Positions 7,917 to 18,060 of a DNA stretch of 64,000 bases are shown piece after piece. The notes below the pieces were generated by a model. The model was not told the DNA's origin. It did no database searches and saw nothing but the letters and a program-made list of their open reading frames with translations. This DNA is from Leptospira bouyouniensis (GTDB taxonomy: Bacteria > Spirochaetota > Leptospiria > Leptospirales > Leptospiraceae), in the NCBI RefSeq assembly GCF_004769525.1, contig NZ_RQFT01000011.1, forward strand, positions 186,001 to 250,000. The letters run 5' to 3'. Both the position numbers and the translations under genes were made by a program. Numbering within the stretch: position 1 is the first letter of the stretch; each line of letters opens with the position of its first letter.

Positions 7917-9362
7917 TTATCCTAGGCTATATATCCATTGGTATCCCAAAGTATAATCCAAAGCCTCTTGAATATGTACTTCCTTGGTTCTAGGGGAGAG
8001 GTTCCAATCTGCAATCGTCCTTGCGAGAGAAACAATTTGTTTTTTCTTTCGTAAGGAAAGATGTTTAGTTTCTTTCGACAAATCCAATTGTTGTAAAACC
8101 TTTTGAGTTTCATCTTTGGGAAAAATTCTTTCTTTTTTAAAATTAGACCTTTCTTTTAAAATTTTTTTTAGTAATACCTCCTCCAAACGAATGTTACGTT
8201 CACTAGTGGAAATGAATAATGTTTGGAAGATGGTAACTCGATCTAAAAATGCTCCACTTATCTTTTGCAGATACAATCTGATTTTTTGTAAGGAACAATG
8301 GCAATGGTTTTGACTTTGGTAATTGCCACAAGGGCATGGATTGGAAGACAAAAGAAGAGTGAAATCTGTTTTGATTTTTGTGACTTCATTGAGACGAGTG
8401 ATTTCTATATAAGAATCTTCCATGGGCATTCGTAAGCTTTCTAAGATTCGATCTTTAAATTCAAGGGCTTCATCAAGGAATAAAACACCTCCTTCTGCCC
8501 GGCAAATTTCTCCGGGTTGGTAGGGAAGTCCTCCTCCTATCAGACCGACTTCTGTTGTAGAATGATGCGGGGAACGAAATGGTCTTTTTTGGGTAGGGGG
8601 TTCGAACTCACCATTTGCCTTCCAAATCCCAGAAGTGAAAATACCGTTGGAATCTCCTTGGGGGAGGAGTGATTCAAGTAACCGGTGTAACATGGTTTTT
8701 CCAACACCAGGGCTTCCGAGTAAAACACTATGATGGTTTCCAAGAATTGCATACAACAATCCTTGAAAGGTTTGCATTTGGTATCTGTCTAAATACACCT
8801 CACCCCAAAAAGGTGAGTCTGTATTTTCTTGTCTCTGTTTTCTTTTGTTTGGTGGGCTTTGTTCTATGGTTTCTAATTCTTGTAAGTGGGAGAGAAAATA
8901 ATACTCACCTTCAGGAAGGGATTCGTTCCTAAGTGATTCTGGTAAGCAGTGGATGGCATCTATTTTACTGCTCTTTTGCCAAAGGTAAGGAAGTAGTTCC
9001 TTTCCACCAACAAGGCTTCCATCAAGGCCAAGGTTTCCCAAATACAGGATTTCTTTTTTGGGTTTTGGGACTTGTTCGGTTGCTTGTAAGATTCCGACAG
9101 CAATTGCTAAATCGATCGAGATCTTCTTCTTTTGGATATGGCTAGGTTTTACGTTGATGATAATGGTTTCTAATGGAAAATCAAAACGAGAGGCTTCTAA
9201 AGCCAACCGGATGCGGTCTCGAGCCTCCTTTGTCTCTTGCGATACGTTACCTAGTATTTGAAAATGGGGAAATCCCCTTCGGATTCCCACTTCCACTCGG
9301 ATCTCTTTTGCACCATTCCATTCATACATCAAACTTCCAACTTCTGCTCGTTTGGGGCTCAC
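7917..9362 (-). CDS. comM: ComM/YifB family AAA+ (Mg-chelatase-like) protein
   Basis: In competent bacteria ComM is a hexameric helicase that promotes branch migration during transformation. The 481-residue sequence has the N-terminal ChlI-like domain (VEVGIRRGFPHFQILG), a central AAA+ domain with Walker A LLGSPGVGKT and Walker B GGVLFLDEAL, and the C-terminal Mg-chelatase domain with LSLRKKKQIVSLARTIAD. A four-cysteine/histidine segment, NPCPCGNYQSQNHCHCS, lies in the AAA+ region as usual. GTG start at 9362; a shorter start is possible. Slightly short for the family (about 500). Confidence 0.93.
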   Translation of the reverse strand: MSPKRAEVGSLMYEWNGAKEIRVEVGIRRGFPHFQILGNVSQETKEARDRIRLALEASRFDFPLETIIINVKPSHIQKKKISIDLAIAVGILQATEQVPKPKKEILYLGNLGLDGSLVGGKELLPYLWQKSSKIDAIHCLPESLRNESLPEGEYYFLSHLQELETIEQSPPNKRKQRQENTDSPFWGEVYLDRYQMQTFQGLLYAILGNHHSVLLGSPGVGKTMLHRLLESLLPQGDSNGIFTSGIWKANGEFEPPTQKRPFRSPHHSTTEVGLIGGGLPYQPGEICRAEGGVLFLDEALEFKDRILESLRMPMEDSYIEITRLNEVTKIKTDFTLLLSSNPCPCGNYQSQNHCHCSLQKIRLYLQKISGAFLDRVTIFQTLFISTSERNIRLEEVLLKKILKERSNFKKERIFPKDETQKVLQQLDLSKETKHLSLRKKKQIVSLARTIADWNLSPRTKEVHIQEALDYTLGYQWIYSLG

Positions 9363-9458
9363 ATCTTAAGAAAGGTCCATGACAACGCTTTTGGTCCAAA
9401 AAATAAAAAAGACTTTTCATAAATAAGGCATCATGGTGACTTTTCCTGAGAGTTTGCT

Positions 9459-9851
9459 TTGGTTTGTAGTATCATTCGTGTTATCCCCCTCGTTCTTCTC
9501 CTTGTGTTCAGCCAATGTTCACAACGGTTGATCAAAAAAGAAAGATTAAGGGAAATCAATGAATACTATGATGGAAAAACATATGCCTTACGAGAGGAAA
9601 TCAAATTCTCCCAAACCGAGGTTTGGAAGAAGGGGACTCTCGTTAAGATTTATATCGAATCAACTCCTTCTCTTTTGAAATTAAAGGTGTATCCGATCCA
9701 AGACACGCGAGAGTCTTCGGTTGGAAAACTGGCAGATTACATCATCAATGATGATGTGAAAAAGAGAGAATATGATTTGGCTGACGTGGAAGAGTGGGTG
9801 AACCAAAAGTTTTCCCTCGTGGAACAGAATGCCAAAAAAACAAAGAAATAA
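9459..9851 (+). CDS. small lipoprotein at the head of the secretion operon
   Basis: A 130-residue protein with a hydrophobic signal (IIRVIPLVLLLVF) ending in the spirochaete-type lipobox FSQC, then a charged domain. No family is recognised. The start is a TTG without a strong ribosome site. It lies nine bases before the M23 peptidase frame, which in turn runs into gspC, so it is probably the first gene of the type II secretion transcript. A pilotin-like role for secretin GspD would fit the location but nothing in the sequence proves it. Confidence 0.65.
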   Translation: MVCSIIRVIPLVLLLVFSQCSQRLIKKERLREINEYYDGKTYALREEIKFSQTEVWKKGTLVKIYIESTPSLLKLKVYPIQDTRESSVGKLADYIINDDVKKREYDLADVEEWVNQKFSLVEQNAKKTKK

Positions 9852-9947
9852 AGGTTTGGGATGTTTTCATTGTCTTATTATTTTTCTTTTCCTGCTTTCT
9901 TTCTTTCTTGTTCAAGATTCTTCTGTCTAGATCCCGATAGAGTATCT

Positions 9948-10868
9948 GTGAAGGCGATTCAATTCATTACAATTCTTTGTTTTGTTTTTTCTGGATCAGG
10001 CCTTTTTGCGAATCCATTCGAAAAACTCCACCAAGAAATCAATGAAACGTTACCTTCTGGTGATTCCACCGTATTTCGTATTTTTAGCAACCAATCCCAA
10101 GAACAAGAGATCCACAAACTATTTTCCGTTGGTGTGAACCAAACTGGGGAAGAGGAAGAGGTGGAACTTGCTTCCCTTGGTCTCCCCAAATACATTGATG
10201 TATCTCCTGTTGTCAGCAATACAGTGGTCCATGAATCGGGGATCATTGTGAAAAAATATACGGTCCAAAAAAAAGATAATTTATCAAAAATTGCACGTTC
10301 CTTTTCTATTGATGTTCCCAAACTCAAAAAAGCAAATTCCTTGACCAGTGACCAATTGAAAATTGGCCAAGTACTTGAAGTTCCAGTGCAGGTGAAGAAT
10401 GCCTCTTCCTCTCGTGTCATTCTCAAAAAAGTGTTTATTTTACCTGTCCCTCAAAGCCGGATCACATCTCGGTTTGGAAGGAGAGTGGATCCATTTAACA
10501 AATACAACCGCGTATACCACTCAGGCCTCGACCTAGCCGCAAAAGTAGGAGCTCCGGTGCTTTCTAGTGCCGATGGTGAAGTTGTTTTCACTGGGCGAAA
10601 CGGTGGTTATGGAAATTCGGTTACCATCCAACACAAAAATGGGTATAAAACAGTTTACGCCCATTGTTCACAGATTTTAGTTGAGGTTGGGGAAACGGTG
10701 AAGATGGGTCGTGTGGTTGCCCTTGTCGGAAGGACAGGAACAGCAACCGGGGCACATTTGCATTTCGAGGTAATTCGAAACGGGAAAATTATGAATCCTG
10801 AATCGGCTCTCGGCATGACTGAAAAACATGTTACAAAACTTCCCAAATCTGAAGTAGCCGGAATGTAA
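9948..10868 (+). CDS. LysM and M23 peptidase, periplasmic peptidoglycan hydrolase
   Basis: From GTG 9948 the 306-residue protein begins with a clean signal peptide, KAIQFITILCFVFSGSGLFA. The frame is open to an ATG at 9861 with an AAGG site, which would add 29 hydrophobic residues; I prefer the later start because of the signal peptide. A LysM domain (TVQKKDNLSKIARSFSIDVP to IGQVLEVPVQ) precedes a zinc-dependent M23 domain. Zinc ligands are His191 and Asp195 (HSGLD) and His272 in HLHFE, with catalytic His270. All are intact, so it is likely an active endopeptidase rather than an EnvC/NlpD-type activator. It sits directly upstream of gspC and is probably co-transcribed with it. Confidence 0.9.
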   Translation: MKAIQFITILCFVFSGSGLFANPFEKLHQEINETLPSGDSTVFRIFSNQSQEQEIHKLFSVGVNQTGEEEEVELASLGLPKYIDVSPVVSNTVVHESGIIVKKYTVQKKDNLSKIARSFSIDVPKLKKANSLTSDQLKIGQVLEVPVQVKNASSSRVILKKVFILPVPQSRITSRFGRRVDPFNKYNRVYHSGLDLAAKVGAPVLSSADGEVVFTGRNGGYGNSVTIQHKNGYKTVYAHCSQILVEVGETVKMGRVVALVGRTGTATGAHLHFEVIRNGKIMNPESALGMTEKHVTKLPKSEVAGM

Positions 10869-10887
10869 TCGGAGTTTTTCTCCGATT
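10867..10887 (+). other. hairpin between M23 gene and gspC
   Basis: A perfect eight-base-pair stem, AATCGGAG with CTCCGATT, with a five-T loop overlaps the stop codon of the peptidase gene. No T-run follows the stem, so it is more likely a processing or partial attenuation point than a full terminator. It also covers the area just ahead of the gspC start. Confidence 0.55.
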
Positions 10888-10897
10888 TGTGGGGAGC

Positions 10898-11812
10898 ATG
10901 AATTTAATCCTTCAAAGAATCCAATCGAGTCAGTTTTTGACATTGATTCCGGCTGTTTTATTATTTTCTTTTTCACTGGCTTATCTGTTAAAACTAGTCC
11001 TCCTCCTTCTTTTTTCGACAGAAACAGGGATGAATGTGGGAAGCCAAGTTCGCCCCAAACAAACAAGACAAGAAGTCATTTTAGCTGTGACAACCTATGA
11101 AGATATGGTGACAGGCAATCTCATCCGTGGCCAAGTATTTGATCCCAATGATGCCACCAAACGAGGTGCCGATGGTTCCCCTCTTGACCCAGAAATCGCT
11201 CAAGACAATGGGGATGATGACCAAATGCTTGTGACGGGAACATTGTCTGGCCATTGGTCCTTTGCCCGTGTGACAATCCGAGAGAAACAAAATAACGATT
11301 CTGAAGAATACGGTGTAGGTGAGATGGTTGGTGGTTATAAAGTCCAGACCATTGAACAACATTATGTAGTTTTGAAAAAAGGAGGACTCAGCCTTCGAGT
11401 GAATATTGGTGAGACCCCAGCACAGGCAAAAGAGAGGATTCGTCCAAAAGATGCCACTGCGGTTACCAATTTGGGGCCCTCAAGCCAAACGATTCAGAAA
11501 GTACTTTCCAGAGAGGATGTGAATCGCAAACTTAAGGACCCAAACACCATCTACAAAAATGCAAGGTTTGGTCCTCATTTAGTAGACGGAAAGATCGAGG
11601 GTTACAAAATCTATCAAGTGGCAAAAGACCATGTCTTTTATTCTCTTGGAGCACGAGGTGGTGATATCATCAAACGTGTGAATGGAATGCCACTCAATGA
11701 AACAGAGAAAATGTTGGAAATTTGGGGTTCAATCAAACAAGCTCCGAAAATTACAGTGGATTTAGAAAGACAAGGCAAAATAATCACATATGAATTTATC
11801 ATTCGGAATTAA
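10898..11812 (+). CDS. gspC: type II secretion inner-membrane protein GspC
   Basis: GspC links the inner-membrane platform to the GspD secretin. This 304-residue protein has one N-terminal membrane segment (about residues 12-34) and a homology-region domain in the middle ([36 protein letters not shown]). A C-terminal PDZ-like domain follows ([32 protein letters not shown]). The start is uncertain: GGGGAG lies only one base before ATG 10898, so an in-frame GTG at 10889 may be used. It overlaps no gene at its end; gspD starts two bases after the stop. Confidence 0.85.
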   Translation: MNLILQRIQSSQFLTLIPAVLLFSFSLAYLLKLVLLLLFSTETGMNVGSQVRPKQTRQEVILAVTTYEDMVTGNLIRGQVFDPNDATKRGADGSPLDPEIAQDNGDDDQMLVTGTLSGHWSFARVTIREKQNNDSEEYGVGEMVGGYKVQTIEQHYVVLKKGGLSLRVNIGETPAQAKERIRPKDATAVTNLGPSSQTIQKVLSREDVNRKLKDPNTIYKNARFGPHLVDGKIEGYKIYQVAKDHVFYSLGARGGDIIKRVNGMPLNETEKMLEIWGSIKQAPKITVDLERQGKIITYEFIIRN

Positions 11813-11813
11813 A

Positions 11814-13577
11814 ATGAGAAATCGTCTCCCATTCGTTATCCTTTGTATTTGCCTTTATTTAATTGTGACTCCCAATTTTTCGCAAGAGAAAGGGAAACCA
11901 AAAGCAAAAACATCCCAAGAACCTGCCAGTTTCACTGCTGATTGGCGGGATACGGAACTAAAAGACTTTCTTATGGGAATGAGTGCCATCATCAAAAAGA
12001 ATATTTTGATCGATGATGCGGTGAAAGGAAAAAAGATCACCATCATTTCGCAAAAGCGAGTTCGAATCGAAGATGCTTATGGATTTATGAAGTCGGTCCT
12101 TGAAACACAAGGGTTTGGACTCATTGAAGAAAATGACCTAATCAAAGTGGTGAAAATCAAAGACGCCCTTGCGAAATCACAAATTGTAAGGATAGGAAAA
12201 GATCCAGTTTCTGATTCAGAGGTGGCTTTGAACAAAACCATCACCCAGATTGTTCCATTAGAATTTTCGAATGCAATTGAACTCGAACCAATTCTCAAAC
12301 GAGTCACATCTCCTGATACAGATATCATCATTCCTAAAAACCAAAACACATTAATTTTCTCTGGTTCAACATCCGATATCAACAAATTACTCAAGTTAGT
12401 TGACAATTTGGATGTAAGAGCTGATGGACCGGGTTCCATTTCTTCTGCTGGTGACATTCATATTTACACATTAGAATACAATGAGGCAGAAAAACTTGCG
12501 GCCATCCTAGTGAAATTGGATATGCCAGATGCACCCGTTGCACCTGTCCAAGGTCAACCTGGGGAAGCGGGAGCGGATGGGAAACCAGCTCCACCACCAC
12601 AACAAGTCACTCCACAAGCTCCAAAAGTTCCAGGAAAACAAGATAAAATCAAAGCGGTTGCCCATAAGGAATCCAATTCACTTATTGTCACCGCAACACC
12701 ACAAGAATGGGAAGAAATTAAGAAAATTATCAAAATACTCGATACACCCAGAAAACAGGTGTTACTCGAAGTATTAATAGTTGAGTTAAGTTCTACTGAC
12801 TTAAATGACTTTGGTATTGATTGGCGTTATCAAGAACTTGCATACGGACAGTTTAACACAGGTCTTGCGGCACAAGGTGGTGTGATTGACAAAAATGGTC
12901 GACCAACAAATGTAAACACTCTCTCTGGTTTTTCACTTGGATTTATCCGTCGCGGTGGTCAACAAATCATTGGTATCTTAAATGCAAATTCCACAAATGA
13001 GAATTTTAATGTATTATCAGCTCCACAAATTTTGACCTTGGACAACCAAGAAGCTGAAATCAATGTGGGTCAGGACGTTCCAGTTCGGACCCAAAACCGT
13101 AACGCCGGTCTTGGTGGAGATAATGCTGTAACGGTTGCAAACTTTGAATACCGTCCAACTGGGATTAAACTAAAATTCACACCACATATTAATAAAAATA
13201 ATCGTATCACTCTTGATTTGTACCAAGAAATCAAAAACGTTGCCGGAATTTCTTCGGAAGCGACTGGTGGTAACCCAACCTTTAACAAACGAGATATCAA
13301 AACTACGATTGTTGTGGATAATATCCAAACCATTGTGATTGGAGGTTTACTTTCCAATGACAAACAAAAGAAAGTGCAAAAAATCCCAATCTTAGGTGAG
13401 ATCCCACTCCTTGGAACATTATTTCGAAGGACCACCAATCAAAATCGTAAAACTAATTTGATGGTATTTCTCACACCCCACATCTTAGATGATCGAGAAA
13501 AATCGGATCGTATGACCATCCAAAAGAAAAATGAACAAGAAAGGATGGTGGATGAACGAGAAAAGAAACTGAGATGA
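11814..13577 (+). CDS. gspD: type II secretion secretin GspD
   Basis: Outer-membrane secretin that forms the exit pore. A signal peptide ([20 protein letters not shown]) is followed by an N0 domain ([18 protein letters not shown]) and N1-N2 domains ([34 protein letters not shown]). The secretin core ends with [20 protein letters not shown] and [11 protein letters not shown] proline/alanine/glutamine-rich loop of about 40 residues interrupts the N-domain region (DNA about 12520-12640). I start at ATG 11814 rather than an ATG at 11790 because it places the signal peptide correctly. The stop overlaps gspE by four bases. Confidence 0.95.
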   Translation: MRNRLPFVILCICLYLIVTPNFSQEKGKPKAKTSQEPASFTADWRDTELKDFLMGMSAIIKKNILIDDAVKGKKITIISQKRVRIEDAYGFMKSVLETQGFGLIEENDLIKVVKIKDALAKSQIVRIGKDPVSDSEVALNKTITQIVPLEFSNAIELEPILKRVTSPDTDIIIPKNQNTLIFSGSTSDINKLLKLVDNLDVRADGPGSISSAGDIHIYTLEYNEAEKLAAILVKLDMPDAPVAPVQGQPGEAGADGKPAPPPQQVTPQAPKVPGKQDKIKAVAHKESNSLIVTATPQEWEEIKKIIKILDTPRKQVLLEVLIVELSSTDLNDFGIDWRYQELAYGQFNTGLAAQGGVIDKNGRPTNVNTLSGFSLGFIRRGGQQIIGILNANSTNENFNVLSAPQILTLDNQEAEINVGQDVPVRTQNRNAGLGGDNAVTVANFEYRPTGIKLKFTPHINKNNRITLDLYQEIKNVAGISSEATGGNPTFNKRDIKTTIVVDNIQTIVIGGLLSNDKQKKVQKIPILGEIPLLGTLFRRTTNQNRKTNLMVFLTPHILDDREKSDRMTIQKKNEQERMVDEREKKLR

Positions 13578-15250
13578 GAAAAAGTTTAGGTCAGATTCTT
13601 TTAGAAGATGGAATCCTTACGATTAAGGATTTAGAAGACATTTCCAAACAACAGGAAAAAACAAATCTTCCCATCACTCATATCATCCAAAAAAAAGGAC
13701 TCGCATCCGAAACTGATATCTTAAAGGCACTTGCGAAACTCCATAAGATGGAGTTTTACGACAAACTAGAGTTTGTTGCTAATGAAGATATTTTTAATAA
13801 AATTCCTTTAAAACTTGTCCAACGTTCCAAAATCGTACCGTTCCTTGTCAAAGGAAAAAAAGTTTTTGTAGCTACATCCGATCCCACTGACCTCCATCCA
13901 ATGGATGATATGCGTTCCTTCTTAAAAGGTTACGAAATCCAATTCGTTCTCGCAACGGAAAACGAAATCATGCGCATCGTCCATTCTCAGTTTGATAAAA
14001 CAACTGCAGAAGCAAAAGAAATGATGGATGAGATGGACGGAAGTTTTGGCGATCTTTCCGATGCCTTTGAATCCGATGCACTAGATTTATCTAACGAAGC
14101 ACCTATCATCAAAATGGTGAACGTGATTTTATCACAAGCTGTTTCGGAACGAGCATCTGACATCCACGTTGAACCGTTTGAAAAGTCAGTAGTGGTTCGA
14201 TACCGTGTGGATGGTGTTTTACAAAAGGTATTAAGTCCACCTAAGTCATATTTAGCGGGAATCTCTACTCGTATCAAAATCATGTCCAATTTGAACATTG
14301 CGGAAAATAGGCTCCCGCAAGATGGTCGGATCAAACTCAGGTTAGCTGGAAAAGATGTGGATGTGCGGGTTTCTATTATCCCATGCCAATTCGGAGAACG
14401 GATTGTAATGAGGATTTTAAATAAAACTGACCAAAAGTATTCCATTGAAACAATGGGGTTTAATCCGCAGATTCTTAAGGATTTTAAAGAACTCATCTAC
14501 AAACCATATGGGATTATTTTGGTAACGGGACCCACAGGTTCTGGTAAATCGACAACATTATACTCGGCACTTTCTGAAATCAATACAGAAGAACGGAATA
14601 TCATCACATGTGAAGATCCAGTGGAATACCAAATGGAAGGGATTTCACAAATGCAGATGAATGAAAAAATAGGACTCACTTTTGCGGCAGGCCTTCGATC
14701 GATTTTACGGCAAGACCCTGATGTGGTGATGGTGGGGGAGATCCGAGATGAAGAAACAGCAAGGATTGCCATCCAAGCCTCACTTACTGGTCACTTAGTA
14801 TTTTCTACTCTTCATACGAATGATGCCTCTTCAGCTGTGACAAGGCTTGTGGATATGGGTATTGAACCGTATCTCATCACGAGTTCCGTGTTAGGTTTTA
14901 TGGCGCAAAGACTTGTTCGTGTCATTTGTAAAGATTGTAAAACTTCTTACAAACCAACTGACAAAGACCTAGCGGGACTTGGAATCCAGAGAAAAGAATT
15001 AAAAAATGGTGTTTTGTATCGTGGGAAAGGTTGTAGTTCTTGCCTTAATTCTGGTTACAAAGGAAGAACTGGTCTTTACGAACTTCTTATCATGAATGAC
15101 GAAATCAAACGAGCAATCTTGCAAGGTGCAGATGCAAATCGTATCAAAGAACTTGCAATTAAAAATGGTCTTTCTGTACTCCAAGAATATGGAAAATATA
15201 AGGTAATCGAGGGAGTGACTACTCCGGAAGAAGTTCTCAGGGTATCTTAA
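13574..15250 (+). CDS. gspE: type II secretion ATPase GspE
   Basis: Hexameric cytoplasmic ATPase that drives pseudopilus assembly. N-terminal MshEN-like region ([19 protein letters not shown]), then the nucleotide-binding domain with Walker [10 protein letters not shown] (residues 319-327), Asp box [10 protein letters not shown], Walker [14 protein letters not shown] and His box [14 protein letters not shown]. The zinc-binding four-cysteine module is present: Cys452 and Cys455, Cys487 and Cys490. The 558-residue length is normal. Start ATGA overlap with gspD indicates coupling. Confidence 0.97.
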   Translation: MRKSLGQILLEDGILTIKDLEDISKQQEKTNLPITHIIQKKGLASETDILKALAKLHKMEFYDKLEFVANEDIFNKIPLKLVQRSKIVPFLVKGKKVFVATSDPTDLHPMDDMRSFLKGYEIQFVLATENEIMRIVHSQFDKTTAEAKEMMDEMDGSFGDLSDAFESDALDLSNEAPIIKMVNVILSQAVSERASDIHVEPFEKSVVVRYRVDGVLQKVLSPPKSYLAGISTRIKIMSNLNIAENRLPQDGRIKLRLAGKDVDVRVSIIPCQFGERIVMRILNKTDQKYSIETMGFNPQILKDFKELIYKPYGIILVTGPTGSGKSTTLYSALSEINTEERNIITCEDPVEYQMEGISQMQMNEKIGLTFAAGLRSILRQDPDVVMVGEIRDEETARIAIQASLTGHLVFSTLHTNDASSAVTRLVDMGIEPYLITSSVLGFMAQRLVRVICKDCKTSYKPTDKDLAGLGIQRKELKNGVLYRGKGCSSCLNSGYKGRTGLYELLIMNDEIKRAILQGADANRIKELAIKNGLSVLQEYGKYKVIEGVTTPEEVLRVS

Positions 15251-15254
15251 GTAT

Positions 15255-16481
15255 ATGCCACTTTTTACCTACGTAGCTTTCAATAAAAAAGGAAAAGAAG
15301 AAAAAAACATAATTGATGCTGTAAATTTACAAGCAGCACGTAACAAACTGAAGGCGAAAGGGCTTTACGTAAGATCTATCCATGAAGATCGAGAGAAAGA
15401 AGAACGTGAATTATTTCCTTTTTTATCAAAACTTCTATATCGTATACCTAGAAAGGATGTTGGACTATTTTGTAAACAACTTGGAACTTTGATTGGAGCA
15501 GGGATTCCTCTTGATAAATGTTTACTTTCTATCATTGACCAAGTTGAAAATATATATTTCAAAAAGGTATTGATAGAGATGCGGGCCGACATCACAGAAG
15601 GATCAAGCCTTTCTGAGTCTATGAAAAAACACAAAACTGTGTTTCCTGACCAATACCCAAGTTTGATATCTGTTGGAGAGTCCACAGGAAATTACGAAAA
15701 CACCTTACATAGGTTAGCTGAACTAGAGGAGAAATCTTCTGAGTTGAAATCAAAAGTGCAAGTTGCCATGATTTATCCTATGATTATGGGTTTACTTTCT
15801 CTAGGTGTGTCGATCTTTTTATTAGTAGTAGTGATTCCACAAATTGAACAATTGTTTGCATCATTTGATGCCAAACTACCCTTACTCACACGTGCTGTAA
15901 TTTTTTTATCCTATGTGTTAACCAATTACTGGTATTTTATTTTGGCAATCATCGCTGGCAGTTTTTTAGGATTTTTGAAATGGAAAAGTTCAGAGGATGG
16001 GAAAAAAGTTTGGGATAAGTTCTTACTTGGACTCCCGATCATCGGAACTTTACTTCGTAAGATTTTAGTTTCTAATTTTGCAAGGAACCTTTCCATTCTA
16101 CTTTTAAATCGAGTGCCCCTCATTGTTTCTCTCAATATTGTTTCGGACGTGGTAGGCCATACGGTTTTTAAAGAAGAGATAGATGCCGCCATTATCAAAA
16201 TTAAGGAAGGGGGAAAATTATCGGATTCCTTACAAGGGAGCCAAGTCCTTCCACAAATGGTCCTTGGGATGTTAAGCGCTGGTGAGGCATCCGATAAAGT
16301 TCCCGAAATGATGAATAAACTCTCAGAAATCTACGAATCTGAGGTGGATACAGCAATAAAATCTTTGACCCAATCATTGGAACCTATGATGATCATAGTA
16401 ATGGGTGGAATTATTTTTACCATTATGGCGGCGATTATGACGCCAATGTACAAACTAACTCAAGAAATCCAGGGGATGTAG
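15255..16481 (+). CDS. gspF: type II secretion inner-membrane platform protein GspF
   Basis: A 408-residue polytopic protein with two repeated cytoplasmic T2SSF domains and three membrane segments (about residues 170-197, 214-241 and 376-398). Family blocks are FCKQLGTLIGAGIPLDKCL, GESTGNYENTLHRLAE, FARNLSILLLNRVPL and the second-copy MVLGMLSAGEASDKVPEMM, ending GGIIFTIMAAIMTPMYKL. Four bases separate it from gspE. Confidence 0.96.
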   Translation: MPLFTYVAFNKKGKEEKNIIDAVNLQAARNKLKAKGLYVRSIHEDREKEERELFPFLSKLLYRIPRKDVGLFCKQLGTLIGAGIPLDKCLLSIIDQVENIYFKKVLIEMRADITEGSSLSESMKKHKTVFPDQYPSLISVGESTGNYENTLHRLAELEEKSSELKSKVQVAMIYPMIMGLLSLGVSIFLLVVVIPQIEQLFASFDAKLPLLTRAVIFLSYVLTNYWYFILAIIAGSFLGFLKWKSSEDGKKVWDKFLLGLPIIGTLLRKILVSNFARNLSILLLNRVPLIVSLNIVSDVVGHTVFKEEIDAAIIKIKEGGKLSDSLQGSQVLPQMVLGMLSAGEASDKVPEMMNKLSEIYESEVDTAIKSLTQSLEPMMIIVMGGIIFTIMAAIMTPMYKLTQEIQGM

Positions 16482-16486
16482 AGTTT

Positions 16487-16948
16487 ATGAAAATCAAAGG
16501 AAAAAACAGAAAGATCCGTGAGGGATTAACGCTAATTGAGATTACAGTGGTAATGCTCATTTTAGGATCTCTTATGGCAATTCTTTACTCAAGTATCGGT
16601 AACCGGGGTGAAGGCGAAAAAAAATTAAAACTTAAAAATGACAGTGCCGTTTTAAAAACAGCATTAGAACGTTATTTGGAAGTTTATGATAAATACCCAT
16701 CCGAAGAACAAGGTTTACAAGCGTTAATTGAAAAGCCAGACGATGACAAAATTGGTGATGATTATGAGCCAATCATTAAGGAAAAGGCAGTCTTAAAAGA
16801 CCCATGGAAAACTCCATATGTTTTGAAATTTGAAGGAGCTGTCCCTCAAGTTTTAACATTAGGTGAAGACAAAAAAGAAGGTGGAGATGGAAAAAATAAA
16901 GATTTTAACATCCTCTCTCCTGATGATTACCCAGCCGCTTTCCGATAA
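16487..16948 (+). CDS. gspG: major pseudopilin GspG
   Basis: Main pseudopilus subunit, 153 residues. The prepilin site is REG followed by LTLIEITVVMLILGSL, with Glu5 present; Leu stands at +1 where Phe or Met is usual. The long N-terminal helix is followed by the typical GspG region (LERYLEVYDKYPSEEQGLQ, DPWKTPY) and the acidic C-terminal calcium-site area (LGEDKKEGGDG). It overlaps gspH by 26 bases. Confidence 0.94.
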   Translation: MKIKGKNRKIREGLTLIEITVVMLILGSLMAILYSSIGNRGEGEKKLKLKNDSAVLKTALERYLEVYDKYPSEEQGLQALIEKPDDDKIGDDYEPIIKEKAVLKDPWKTPYVLKFEGAVPQVLTLGEDKKEGGDGKNKDFNILSPDDYPAAFR

Positions 16949-17555
16949 AAAACAATTTCCTCTTAGGAAAAGAAAGTTCCGCGACGGTCTCACACTCATT
17001 GAGATCGTCGTTGTGATTTCTATATTAGGACTTCTAATGGTAATCGTTGGTGGTTCTCTTCGGAATCTCATTATTCCTTCAACAGAAGATATCTCTGTCA
17101 AATTACAAGAGTCCTTTAAGTTTGGTTACAACAAAGCCCAACTCACAAACCAGGCTGTACTGTTTGTTTATGACTTCGAAAAACGGGAATACCAGTTTTT
17201 TTTACTCAAACGGGAAGAAGGTGGTTTAGAAGAAGAACCCATTCTCAAAAAAGTGACCTTACCATTTTACTCTAAGATTACGAGTGTCCGAGACTTAGGT
17301 GGAAAACCTAGAAATGAAGGGAAAATCCGTATTGTTTTTACTCCCCAAGGCACAACAACAGATTTATTTTTATATGTGGGTTCCGACACTGAAATCAAAC
17401 GTACGATCCAGATCTATCGTTATGGTGGAAAAATAAAAATCCATAAAACAGAATATTTTCCTGAACCAGAAGCCAATCCAATTTTAAAAGTGTCGTATGG
17501 CCTAGATGAACGAGATGAACAAATTGATCCCAATGCAAAAACTCAACCTCGTTAA
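16923..17555 (+). CDS. gspH: minor pseudopilin GspH
   Basis: A 210-residue pseudopilin with cleavage site RDG followed by LTLIEIVVVISILGLLMVIV; Glu5 is present. The C-terminal part is beta-rich as expected for GspH. I start at ATG 16923, inside the end of gspG, since it gives an ordinary leader of about 20 residues; ATG codons at 16863 or 16887 are less likely. The order after gspG supports the H assignment; sequence identity within minor pseudopilins is low. Confidence 0.8.
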   Translation: MITQPLSDKKQFPLRKRKFRDGLTLIEIVVVISILGLLMVIVGGSLRNLIIPSTEDISVKLQESFKFGYNKAQLTNQAVLFVYDFEKREYQFFLLKREEGGLEEEPILKKVTLPFYSKITSVRDLGGKPRNEGKIRIVFTPQGTTTDLFLYVGSDTEIKRTIQIYRYGGKIKIHKTEYFPEPEANPILKVSYGLDERDEQIDPNAKTQPR

Positions 17556-18060
17556 ATCATTCAAGTCCGCATTCACATTGTTTGAGGTCACGATTGCAAT
17601 GGCAATGGCTGCGATGGTTATGACATATACATATTCAATGATTGCAGAAGGAATTTCATATCAAAAAAAAGCAGTTTTACTTTCTAATGCTGTTCACTTA
17701 GCAAAAATCAAAATGGCACAAGTTGATTCCTCAACCACTATGCAAACTGATACCTCACGTGGTTCTATTGATGCGTTTCCTGGATACACTTTTGAAACAG
17801 AGATCAAAGAAGAGGAAATGGATTTGCTCAAACTTGCTGGTGGCCCCAATGCAGAAGAATTACGAAAAAAAGCGCCTAAGGATATGTTAGGTGATAAAGA
17901 TGTTGGACTCAGTGACCTCATGAAAAAAAGAGGTCAGAAAAAAAGTTTTGAAACTGGTGGTGTTTTAAAAGTATTTAGAGTAAAGGTTTCGATTTTTTAC
18001 ACAGATGGAAATAAAAAAGAATCCTATTCAGTAGAAACATTTCGGAGCACTAAATACTAA
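17533..18060 (+). CDS. gspI: minor pseudopilin GspI
   Basis: A 175-residue pseudopilin. The prepilin motif is KSA followed by FTLFEVTIAMAMAAMVM; the residue before the cleavage site is Ala instead of the almost invariant Gly, Glu5 is present. The mature part contains an Asp/Glu/Lys-rich insert (DNA about 17800-17940). Start at ATG 17533 overlaps gspH by 23 bases. GspI nucleates the pseudopilus tip with GspJ and GspK. The assignment rests on gene order and the motif. Confidence 0.8.
   Translation: MQKLNLVKSFKSAFTLFEVTIAMAMAAMVMTYTYSMIAEGISYQKKAVLLSNAVHLAKIKMAQVDSSTTMQTDTSRGSIDAFPGYTFETEIKEEEMDLLKLAGGPNAEELRKKAPKDMLGDKDVGLSDLMKKRGQKKSFETGGVLKVFRVKVSIFYTDGNKKESYSVETFRSTKY

Noticed and set aside
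9959..10426. A 155-codon minus-strand frame inside the M23 gene
   Set aside because: It is the antisense of a clear LysM/M23 protein and has no recognisable features.
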